Of a DNA stretch of 64,000 nucleotides, positions 19,942 to 28,500 are shown in pieces. Within the stretch, counting starts at the first letter, position 1; each line of letters begins with the position of its first letter. A program made the translations under genes and the position numbers. Below the pieces are notes generated by a model, which had not been told where the DNA came from, made no database searches, and saw only the letters and a list, made by a program, of their open reading frames with translations. This DNA is from Methylosinus sp. Ce-a6 (GTDB taxonomy: Bacteria > Pseudomonadota > Alphaproteobacteria > Rhizobiales > Beijerinckiaceae), in NCBI RefSeq assembly GCF_009811655.1, contig NZ_BGJX01000003.1:166277-230276 (forward strand), read 5' to 3'.

Positions 19942-20559
19942 GCACATTCTGCGCCTGCTTCGCCTCGACATAGGCGGCGAATAAGCGACGCAGCTCCTCA
20001 TGCCAGCGCGCGCACCAGGGGAAGGCGCCGAGCAGCGCCTGCTCGAGCGGGATTTCGGCGTTCACAGCGCGGGAGTAGATGGAAAGGCACGTGCCCTTGG
20101 TGCGGAAGCGGCTCTCGGTCTTGGAGAAGCCGAGCTCGTGTCGGATGAGATTCATCAGATCGGCGGAGTCTTCGCGATCGTGGATCGTGAAGGCGGGATC
20201 GAGGCCGATGGCGCCGGCATATTCGCGCAGCAGCCTGGCGCCGATCGCGTGAAACGTGCCCGCCCAGGCGAGCACATCGCCGCCACTTGCGCCGAGCGCC
20301 TCGGCGCAGATGCGCTCGACCCGTCGCGTCATCTCGGCGGCGGCGCGGCGGGAAAAGGTCATCAGCAACATCCGCTGCAAATCAGCGCCCCGGACGATGA
20401 GATGCGCGACCCGATGGGCGTGTTCGTCTTGCCGGAGCCGGCGCCCGCGATGAAGAGCAGCGGACCGCCGGCGGAGGCCGACGAGCCGTCATACAGGCCG
20501 TGCTCGACGGCGCGACGTTGTTCGGCGTTGAGCTTTTCGAGATAGGCGACGGCGGTCAT
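19942..20559 (-). pseudogene. UvrD-like helicase, 5' fragment (broken duplicate)
   Basis: Encodes the first about 205 residues of the same helicase as 54531-56594: LEKLNAEQRRAVEHGL, Walker A AGAGSGKTNT, then FSRRAAAEMTRRVERI and AKQAQNV where similarity ends at 19942. A 4-bp deletion after KTNT (the segment matching GAGC in the intact copy) breaks the frame, and one codon is missing in the GASGGDVL region relative to GAKGGGDVL. No helicase activity is possible. Confidence 0.88.
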
Positions 20560-20658
20560 GGGTGAATCGGCAGGGTGAGCGGGCTCGGAGACTGAATCAT
20601 AATTCTCGTTTTGTTCGCAATGGCGGCGTGTCTCGGGGGAGGTGTAAGCGAAGCTGGT
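19942..20658 (-). repeat. Long direct repeat, left copy (uvrD 5' region)
   Basis: About 717 bp closely matching 55970-56692 in the same orientation, including about 100 bp upstream of the helicase start (GTTTTGTTCGCAATGGCGGCG). Differences are scattered substitutions, a 4-bp and a 3-bp indel. The copies are about 36.03 kb apart. Outside the stated limits the sequences are unrelated. Confidence 0.88.
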
Positions 20659-20877
20659 CATGGCGGCGGGGAAGAAACAGCGATCGGCGAGCGCGGAAAT
20701 CTGGCCGGCGAGGAAGCGCGCTCTCCTCGGGTTGCTGGCGCCCAGGCCGAGAATCAGGGTCGCAGAATTTCTCGATTCCGACGGCAGTCGCCGCCGCCAA
20801 TAATAGAACGCGCCGCGACGCACGACATGGGGTATGGCGGGCACGAGAGGCTCCGTGGTGTACCAGCCATGTGTCAC
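20659..20877 (-). pseudogene. Tyrosine integrase N-terminal remnant
   Basis: From ATG 20877 the reading is VRRGAFYYWRRRLP then LILGLGASNPRRARFLAGQ and a short extension before it meets the helicase repeat. This is the N-terminal DNA-binding arm of phage-type integrases (DUF6538 kind, recalled). The catalytic Arg-His-Arg-Tyr domain is missing, replaced by the uvrD fragment. It marks a past integration and rearrangement. Confidence 0.6.
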
Positions 20878-21192
20878 AAGGGATGTGGAAACGCGCCCCA
20901 GCTAAGGCGATTTTCTCGTGATTCCAATAATTTGCGGATTTCTGGCTGGGGCGGGAGGATACTGCCCCCGGGTGCCAGAATGCGCAAGTCATTGGCGTCG
21001 CATCACGTCCGGCGATGCTGGCCGAGTGGTGTCACGCGCATTTGTAGCACGCTGGCGCCGCGACGCAATCTGCGATCCGCCGCGGCTATCTTTGAGACCC
21101 TTGCGCAATCGGTCGGCTCGGTCGCCATATGATCGCGGCGGCGAATGGCGCCCATGGCTGGCTCGGATCGAACCGGCGAGCCTCGCCGCAGA
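20878..21192. other. No gene; possible att-site scar
   Basis: 315 bp upstream of the integrase remnant. At 20943-20959 TGGCTGGGGCGGGAGGAT resembles the complement of a tRNA 3' end (CCCCAGCCA, as in alphaproteobacterial tRNA-Gln), but the rest of a tRNA is absent. It may be an attachment-site scar. Nothing else was recognised. Confidence 0.3.
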
Positions 21193-22215
21193 TCACCGTG
21201 CGGCAGGAGTTGGCGCGGCGGGATCGATGAGGCCGGCGTCACGCAGCCGGCGCCAGAACTCTGCCGGAACAACTTCATTCATGGCGGCGCGATCCTCCGC
21301 AATTCGGCTCGGACGGCTCGCGCCGGGTATCGCCGCTGCGACCGCCGGATGGGCGAGCGAGAATTGCAGCCCGGCCGCCTTCATGCCGACTCCGTGCTCG
21401 TCGGCGATCGCCTTGATCCGCGCGACCTTGTCGAGAATGGCCGGCGTCGCCGGCGCATATTCGAAATTGGGTCCGCCCACCAGCGCGCCCGAGCTGTAGG
21501 GCCCGCCGACGACGATGCGCAGACCGCGTTCCGCCGCCGTCGGCATCACGCGCTGGAGCGCCTTGTCATGGTCGAGCAGCGTGTAGCGGCCGGCGAGCAG
21601 GAATATGTCGGGACGCGGCTCGTCGAGCTCCATCAGGATCTCGATCGGCTCGACGCGGTTGACGCCGAGGCTCCATCCCGCGATCACGCCTTCCTCACGC
21701 AGTCGGCCCAGCGTGCGAAAGGCTCCTAGGCGCGCGCTCTCGAACATGGCCAGCCATTCGTCGCCATAGAAGTCCTGCGCCACGTCATGGACGAAGACGA
21801 AGTCGACATGGTCGGTCCTCAGGCGCTTCAGACTCTCTTCCAGCGAGCGCAGCGTCGCGCTCTCCGAATAATTATTGACGATGCGGTTCGGACGGCCATG
21901 CGCGAAGACGCCGCTCTTCTCGCCGAGATCGCGGGCGCCGACGTCCTCGATCTCATCGAGAATGACGCGGCCCACCTTGGTGCTGATGACATAATCCTCG
22001 CGCGGCTTCCCCGCCAAGGCTTCGCCCAAGCGGAGCTCCGCGAGACCGGCGCCATAGAAGGGCGCCGTGTCGAAATAGCGGACGCCGTCGTTCCAGGCGG
22101 CCTCTACCGTCGCGAGCGCTTCCTCCTCGGGAATGTCGCGGAACATATTGCCGAGCGGGGCGGCGCCGAAGCCGAGCTTGCTCGGCAGAAGCTTCTCTAT
22201 GCTCACCGTTTCCAT
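21193..22215 (-). CDS. Aldo/keto reductase
   Basis: A 340-aa TIM-barrel oxidoreductase of the aldo/keto reductase superfamily, D-threo-aldose/pyridoxal dehydrogenase-like subgroup. Seen: GFGAAPLGNMFRDIP, RYFDTAPFYGAGLAE with catalytic Asp and Tyr, STKVGRV with Lys, and FVFVHDV with His. The C-terminal AIPGASRPSRI is the NADP-phosphate site. It is the last gene of the LysR-controlled group and probably reduces small aldehydes or oxidises sugar or pyridoxal aldehydes. Confidence 0.88.
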   Translation of the reverse strand: METVSIEKLLPSKLGFGAAPLGNMFRDIPEEEALATVEAAWNDGVRYFDTAPFYGAGLAELRLGEALAGKPREDYVISTKVGRVILDEIEDVGARDLGEKSGVFAHGRPNRIVNNYSESATLRSLEESLKRLRTDHVDFVFVHDVAQDFYGDEWLAMFESARLGAFRTLGRLREEGVIAGWSLGVNRVEPIEILMELDEPRPDIFLLAGRYTLLDHDKALQRVMPTAAERGLRIVVGGPYSSGALVGGPNFEYAPATPAILDKVARIKAIADEHGVGMKAAGLQFSLAHPAVAAAIPGASRPSRIAEDRAAMNEVVPAEFWRRLRDAGLIDPAAPTPAAR

Positions 22216-22266
22216 CCTTTGGCTCCTCCGGCGGCTGCCTTCCGGCCTGCCGCGGGACTTGGCCGA

Positions 22267-23007
22267 TCAGAATTCCTGCGCGGTCGGGCGCAGCACGATT
22301 TCATTGATGTCCACATCGGCGGGTTGCTCGATCGCAAAAGCGATGGCGCGCGCGACGGAAGCGGCCGGAATGGCAATCTTGTAGAAGTCGATCACTTTCT
22401 CGCGGGCGGCGCTCGTCGTCGAATATTTGAGGTCGCTGTCGACCGCGCCCGGCTCGATCGAGGTGACGCGGATCTTGCCGCCGATCTCCTGCCGGAGCCC
22501 TTCGGAGATCGCGCGCACGGCGAATTTCGTGCCCGAATAGACCGTGCCGCCCGGCGCGAAGACTTTTGTGCCGGCGACGGAGCTGATGTTGATGATATGG
22601 CCGCTGTCCTGCGCGACGAAGATCGGCAGAGCGGCGGCGATTCCATAGAGCACGCCCTTCAGATTGACGTCGATCATCGCGTCCCATTCGTCGGTGTTCG
22701 CTTCGATCATGGGACGGATCGGCATCAGCCCGGCATTGTTGACGATGACGTCGAGCCGGCCGAAATCGGCGACCGCCGCATCGACGACCGCCTTGACCTG
22801 ATGTTTGTCGGTCACATCCAAAGGATAAGCGCGCGCCTCTCCGCCCGCTTTCGTGACCTCGGCCACGACCTCATCGAGCTTGTCCTTGCGGCGCGCCGCG
22901 ACGGCGATGCGGGCGCCGCGCGCGGCGAGATGGCGTGCGGTCTCGGCGCCGAGTCCGACGCCGCCGCCGGTGATGAGCACGATCTTGCCTTCGATGCCTT
23001 CGCTCAT
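22267..23007 (-). CDS. Short-chain dehydrogenase/reductase (SDR)
   Basis: A 246-aa classical SDR: TGGGVGLG near residue 13, NNAG near 89, Ser of ISSVAG, YSGTK near 154. It resembles the YdfG/serine-dehydrogenase-like oxidoreductases. The start at 23007 (MSEGIEGKIVLIT) is used rather than an extended one. It lies between the AKR and ABM genes, same strand. The substrate is probably a small carbonyl compound or an alcohol. Confidence 0.88.
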   Translation of the reverse strand: MSEGIEGKIVLITGGGVGLGAETARHLAARGARIAVAARRKDKLDEVVAEVTKAGGEARAYPLDVTDKHQVKAVVDAAVADFGRLDVIVNNAGLMPIRPMIEANTDEWDAMIDVNLKGVLYGIAAALPIFVAQDSGHIINISSVAGTKVFAPGGTVYSGTKFAVRAISEGLRQEIGGKIRVTSIEPGAVDSDLKYSTTSAAREKVIDFYKIAIPAASVARAIAFAIEQPADVDINEIVLRPTAQEF

Positions 23008-23104
23008 GATGCAAATCCTCATTTGTCGCGCGTGTTCGGCTTCCGCCGGAGACGAGGCCGACGGTTCCGGCCTTCTCGCGCCGTCGGAGATGATGATTGG
23101 GCGG

Positions 23105-23395
23105 TCAGCCCACTTGGACAGGGTCGAGCAGCAAGGCCGTCCGTTCGGCGAGATCATTGATCGCCGCGAGATAGGCGCGGAAATGGGGCGTCTCGCGATG
23201 CGCCGCAACCGCTTCGCCGCTCGTGTAGAGCTCGTCGAGCACGAAGCGCGCGGGGTCGGTCTGGTCGCGCCAGAGATCGTAGCGCAGATTGCCCGGCTCT
23301 GCGCGGCTCGGCGCGATCATGCCGGTGAGCAGCGCTTCGAGCGCCTCTTTCTTGTCGGGCCGGGCGGTGAGCAGAGCGATGATTTTCACTGTCAT
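23105..23395 (-). CDS. Antibiotic biosynthesis monooxygenase (ABM) domain protein
   Basis: A 96-aa ferredoxin-like protein: IIALLTARPDKKEALEALL, then CYDL-type strand LRYDLWRDQTDPARFVLDEL and the His pair AAHRETPHFRAYL. This is the YgiN/ABM dimeric alpha-beta barrel, often a quinol monooxygenase or just a protective accessory. The neighbouring reductases suggest a part in handling reactive carbonyls or quinones. Confidence 0.85.
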   Translation of the reverse strand: MTVKIIALLTARPDKKEALEALLTGMIAPSRAEPGNLRYDLWRDQTDPARFVLDELYTSGEAVAAHRETPHFRAYLAAINDLAERTALLLDPVQVG

Positions 23396-23479
23396 GGTCT
23401 TCGATCCTTCATCTGTCGCGAGGAGCGCGACGCGCATGCGCAGCGCCCCGCCGGTCATGCGCGTTCTCATTTCATTTGC

Positions 23480-24280
23480 TCAGCTCGGCGCGAGCGAGCG
23501 ATCCAAGGCCGCGACGAGGGCCGCGGCGATCGGATGATCGGAGCGCGGGTTCTGTCCGGTGATGAGCTCGCGGTCGATGACGACATGAGGCGCGAAGTCG
23601 ACCGAGCCGACGGAAACCTCGCCGCCCGCCGCCGTCAGCGCGAAGGGCATGTCGAAATAGAGCTTCGCGTGGAGGATCTGGTCCTCCACGACCGTCTCCT
23701 CGCTCGCGGAGAAGACGGTCATCCGATAGCCAGCATATTGCCAGCCCTCGGCCCATTTCCTGGCGGTCTCGACGGCGCCGGCGATCAGAGCCGCGCGGAA
23801 TTCGCGAGCGTGCGTCATCGCCGCGACCACCGCGATCGGGCCGTGGCAGAGTAGGGCGGTGGGCTTGGCGCTTTCGTGGAAGTGGCGAAGGACCTCGCCC
23901 ATGTCGCGGTCCTGCATGAGATCCACGACGGGCGCTTGTCCGCCGGGAACGAAGACGCCGACATAGGCGTCGAGACCCTCTTCGATCACCTCGCCCAGCC
24001 TGCGCGGCGCGTTCATCGCGGGATGCTCGGCGTAGAAGCTTTTCGCGCGCCGATAGGCGGCCTCGTCGCTGTCGAAATGCGCGGCCGAGTCCGACGCTGC
24101 GTCGATTTGCGGCTTGGTTCCGTCGGGCGTGGCGAGGACGATCTCATAGCCGGCGTCGATCAGCGCCATGGCGGGCACGACGGTCTCGTTGAGATATTGA
24201 CCAGTCGCCCCCCATCCGCCTCCCCGGACCTCGATCCGCGTGGCGTTGGAGCCGATCACCAGCACCTTTCCCTTTGTCAT
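23480..24280 (-). CDS. DJ-1/PfpI family protein (type 1 glutamine amidotransferase-like)
   Basis: A 266-aa protein starting at 24280 (MTKGKVLVIGSNAT). The nucleophile elbow is ALLCHGPIAVVAA with Cys and following His. FVPGGQAPVVDLM supplies the upstream Gly-Gly site and EVVLATPDG-like EIVLATPDGTKP the core strand. It resembles Hsp31/YajL-like chaperone-glyoxalases, which could detoxify methylglyoxal. It is the first gene of a four-gene group running toward 21193 and is divergent from a LysR gene. Confidence 0.88.
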   Translation of the reverse strand: MTKGKVLVIGSNATRIEVRGGGWGATGQYLNETVVPAMALIDAGYEIVLATPDGTKPQIDAASDSAAHFDSDEAAYRRAKSFYAEHPAMNAPRRLGEVIEEGLDAYVGVFVPGGQAPVVDLMQDRDMGEVLRHFHESAKPTALLCHGPIAVVAAMTHAREFRAALIAGAVETARKWAEGWQYAGYRMTVFSASEETVVEDQILHAKLYFDMPFALTAAGGEVSVGSVDFAPHVVIDRELITGQNPRSDHPIAAALVAALDRSLAPS

Positions 24281-24389
24281 TGCGCCCTCCGTTGGCTCGC
24301 GTCCTTTGGACGCCGCCAACATGCGCCTGCGCCTATCATTCTGCAGCTTTATTTCTTTTATTATAGATATAGGTATGAGATTATAACTG
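24281..24389. promoter_or_regulatory. LysR/DJ-1 divergent promoter
   Basis: 109 bp between a LysR gene and its likely target operon. An AT-rich imperfect dyad (24361-24386, TTATAG...TTATAA) lies just before the LysR start codon and is a likely LysR-binding or promoter site. No exact T-N11-A palindrome could be fixed. Confidence 0.45.
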
Positions 24390-25298
24390 ATGCGCTATGA
24401 TCTCAATCTGCTGCCCATCTTCGTCGCCCTGATGGAGGAGCGCAGCGTCACCCGCGCGGCGGAGCGGCTCGGCATGACCCAGCCGGCCATGTCCAATGCA
24501 TTGGCGCGGCTGCGGGCGATGCTGCAAGATCAGCTCTTCATCCGTGGGCGCTATGGCGTGCAGCCGACCCCGATCGCTCTGGAGCTCGCTCCGGTGATCG
24601 CCGATGCGCTGACGAAGCTCGACGACGCCGTGCTGGGCCAGCAGGATTTCGATCCGGCGAAGGCCGAGCGTCTCTTCACCATCGCGCCCAACAGCTATGT
24701 CGAATATGTGCTGGCCCCGGCGATCGTCGCGCGGCTGGGGCGGATCGCGCCGGGGGTCACATTGCGTCTCACGCCTTATGGCGCGGACCTCGCGGAGACT
24801 GGAGTCGTTTCCGGCGCCACGGCGATGGTTCTCGGCCGTATCGTCGACCCGCCGGACAATCTCGTCGTGCAGCATCTGATGGAGGAGAGCCTGGCGTGCG
24901 TGGTGCGGGCGGACCATCCCGAAATCGGCGACAAGATCACGAGGAAGCAGTTCGAGGCGCTGCGCCACGTCAATGTGGTTCCGCCCGGCCGCCTGCGCGT
25001 GGGGCTGTTTCAGGCGCTGGCGCGACAGGAGCTGCGGCGCGACGTCGCCATTTCGGTGACGAATTTCTTCGCCGTCGCGGAGATGGTGGCGGTCACCGAT
25101 TATTGCGCGACCTTGCCGCGCCTGATCTGCCGCCGCCTCGCCGACGACCGACGGCTCAAGGTGCTGCCGGCGCCCGTCGATCTCGGAACCTTCCCGGTCG
25201 AGATGGCGTGGCACATGCGCTACCGCCACGACCCCGCCCATCGCTGGCTGCGGTCTTTGATCGCCGAGGTCGCGAGCGATATCACAGGCGAGATTTGA
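24390..25298 (+). CDS. LysR-family transcriptional regulator
   Basis: A 302-aa protein. The first 60 residues form the winged HTH: LLPIFVALMEERSVTRAAE then LGMTQPAMSNALARLR and FIRGRYGVQPTP. The C-terminal periplasmic-binding-like effector domain contains VTNFFAVAEMVAVTDYCATLP. No Shine-Dalgarno sequence is obvious before ATG 24390. It is divergent from the DJ-1/ABM/SDR/AKR set, and LysR proteins usually activate the divergent operon when they bind an effector; here perhaps a quinone or reactive carbonyl (inference). Confidence 0.92.
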   Translation: MRYDLNLLPIFVALMEERSVTRAAERLGMTQPAMSNALARLRAMLQDQLFIRGRYGVQPTPIALELAPVIADALTKLDDAVLGQQDFDPAKAERLFTIAPNSYVEYVLAPAIVARLGRIAPGVTLRLTPYGADLAETGVVSGATAMVLGRIVDPPDNLVVQHLMEESLACVVRADHPEIGDKITRKQFEALRHVNVVPPGRLRVGLFQALARQELRRDVAISVTNFFAVAEMVAVTDYCATLPRLICRRLADDRRLKVLPAPVDLGTFPVEMAWHMRYRHDPAHRWLRSLIAEVASDITGEI

Positions 25299-25562
25299 GC
25301 GCGCCGCTCGCCGATGTCGTGGACGATGCCGCTCTTGGCGATCGAGATCGCATTTTCGGCGCACGGTTTCAATTTCGACCCGTCTGATTGACCTGTAGAG
25401 GCCGTCTGCCGCCCGAGATGATGTTGACACTCTGCCAGAACGGCGATGTCGCTAGGGCAAGCTTGACGAACCACGCGATGTCTGCGCGAATTTTATGGCA
25501 GGCAGGGCCATCACGGCTCATTCAACGCAGTTTTTTTTGGTTTGCAGGGGCATTTCCGGTCG

Positions 25563-28500
25563 ATGACGATCCATCAGCCTACCAACGACATTGAGGTCGC
25601 TATGGAAAAGCAGCGGCTCCTCGGCATTTTCGGCAATCTCCGCGATCGGCTGCTAGATCTCACGCTCCGCAATCCGATGCTGAATTACAAGCCGCTGTCG
25701 CGGTCGCGGAGGCACCTCCAGATCGTCGACGACTCGCTCGAGGATGTCGCCTCTCGACTCATCAAGGAGGCGCTGGTGCTGGACGTCGTCGCCCTCCCAG
25801 ATCCGGGCGACGAACCCGAGGACGAGCGGACCGAGGAGTTCGCCTCGCATCTGGCCTACCTAAAGGCGACGGACGAGGACTACGGCAAATGCCTGAAGGA
25901 TCTTGCCGATCGTGGCGAGGACGACGAGGTGCGCGTCGCCGCGCTGGACAGGTGGCTTCGTGACAAGGTCAGAGGGCAGCTCGAACTGCCGCCGAGGCCC
26001 GACCGGAAAAAATTGGATCTCGCCGAACACGCCAGAAACCACCGCATAAGCCCGGAAATCGAACTCGGGAAAGAAGGTCGTAAGACTGGCGTCGGAAGGA
26101 GGCGGTTACAGACGCTGCTGCTGTCCGAGAACCTCGAGCCCCGCATAGAGGCCATCCGCAACCTCGCGAGGCTATCGGAGCAGGAGATGGGATTTTCGAC
26201 CCTTTTCCTCGGCTTCGGATATCTCGAGTGGCGCCAGTCGGAGTCCTCCGCGAAAATTCTCCACGCGCCGCTGCTCCTGCTTCCAGTCGTTCTCGAAACG
26301 AGGGTCGAGCACGGTCGCAAGGTCTATGGCGTCCGCGCCGTGTCGGAGGCGCCGGAGACGAATGTCACCCTCATCAAATACGTCGAGGACGAGCACGGGC
26401 GGGTGCTGCCCGACTTCGAGACGGACGAGGAAACGGAAATCTCGGTCGAGGCGTATCTGTCGCTGGTCGAGAAGGCGATCGAAAATCTACCGGGTTGGCG
26501 CGTTCGGCGGTTCCTGACGCTCGGCCACTTCGCCTTCGGTCGGCTGGCGATGTATCAGGATCTCGACGCCGAGAAATGGCCGGTTCTTGTCGATCATCCG
26601 CTCATTAAAAGCATCCTCAGCGGGATTGAGCGCACGGATCACCGGCCCGAACAGGAAGAGGGCGGCCTGCCGGAAATTCCCGAGGACTACCAAATCGACG
26701 CCCCTGAGATCGAAGCTGTGGCGCCGTTGCTCGTTCATGACGCCGATGCGTCGCAGCACAGCGCGATCATCGACGTCATGAAGGATTTCAACCTCGTCAT
26801 CGAGGGGCCGCCGGGAACGGGCAAGAGCCAGACGATCACGAATGTCATCGCGAATGTGCTGGCCCGCGACGGCGGCAGGACAGTCCTATTTTTGTCCGAG
26901 AAGCTTGCGGCGCTCGAGGTCGTGAAGAGGCGTCTCGACATCGCCGGCCTCGGCGATTTCTGCCTTGAGCTGCATTCTGAGAAGAGCTCGCCGAAGGAAG
27001 TCGTCGAAAGCCTCAAGGCCCGCATCAACGCCGATGGCGCGGACGGACAGACCGGCGACAGGCAACTCAGCAGGAATCTCTGGGAAACGTCCCGCCGGGA
27101 GATCGCGGCCTACCTCGATGCCCTGCACGCCAAGGAGCATGCAGGCGACAGCGCGTTTTCCCTCTTCTCCCGCGCGATTGCGCGCGCCGGCAAGTTCGAT
27201 GAACTCCCCGAGGCGGTCAGGCGCGCGAAATTTCCGAATAACCTCATCCAGGACGAGGAGGGGATTCGCGACATCCTTGCCTCGCTCGGGCAATACCAAG
27301 CGCTCGCCACCGCGTTCCGACAGGACTTCGGCTATGCGCCGTCACAGTCCGTCTGGGCGCCGCTGGGCCTGACTGCGCTCTCAGGACAGGCCGTCAGGGT
27401 CGTGGAAGCGCTTACGGCGATCCGGGAGACCAGTAGAGGGCTTATCGAACTGGGCGCCGAGATCGAGCAGGCGGGCTTTCATGACCGCCGCTGGGGGCTG
27501 TCCGTCATCGCCCGCATCCCCGATGCCCCGGATGTTGCCGGCATTCATGCGGCGTTCGATCTGGAGCCGCGTCAGGTCGTCGAGGCGGCGGACGTTGCCG
27601 AGCAAAGCCGAAGGCTTGACGAGGATCTGGCGGCGAGCCCGATGCATGGACGGATTCCGATCGAAGTTGTCGAGGCGGCCCGTCGACTTCAGGGAGCAAT
27701 GCGGGAGCCGGCGCTGCGCACGCTTCCCTGCTGCGAGATCCTGCCCCGCGCCGCGGCGATGGCCGAGCGAAGCCGGAGGGTCGAGGAACGAAGCACTGCG
27801 TTGGCGCAGATCCGCGATGTGCTGAAGATCGGCGACGACTTCCCCTTCGCGGCGCAGGAGACGCTGGTGCTGGCGCCGATCGTGGCGGCGGCAGTTCCGG
27901 TGGCCGATAGGGGATGGCTTTCGCGCAAGCTGCCGGGCGACGAGGCGTGCTTCGAGGCCCTTCACCGAACATGGAAGCAACTTCGGGAAGCGGATGCCGC
28001 TTGGAGCCGGAAGCTGCCGGCGTATCGGCGCGAAAACGCGCCGATACATCAGGACGTGGCCGCTGCTGCGACATCCCTCGGCGACGCATTCGCGCCCTAC
28101 TTCCCATGGAGGTGGGCGGAGTTGCAGAAAGCAAAGGACATCGCCGCGATCTTGGGTATCGATCCAAGCGCCGAGCCCGCGGCGAACGCCTTGGCAGAGC
28201 TATCGAACCATCTCGAGGCGATCGAAGACTTCGAACGCGGGATCGGCGAAAGCGTCCTCGGCCCCCTCTGGAAAGGCATGGCGACGAAGTTCGACAACGT
28301 CGCTTGGTCGATCGGGGCGCGCAGAACGATATCGACGCAGCTTGCTGCGCATCCCGGCGGCGATCGCGTGGCCGCCGGGCTACTTGCGAGCGATGCCGAC
28401 ACGATCGGCAGGCTTGCGGATCTGAAAGGCGTCGCCGTCGTCGCCAACCGCCTTGCCCGCGAGGACGTCGCTCATTTCGGGGAGGTCTCGATCCGTGAGG

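Noticed and set aside
20943..20959. tRNA-Gln-like 3' end in antisense
   Set aside because: Only about 18 bases agree and the rest of the tRNA is missing; kept only as a possible att scar.
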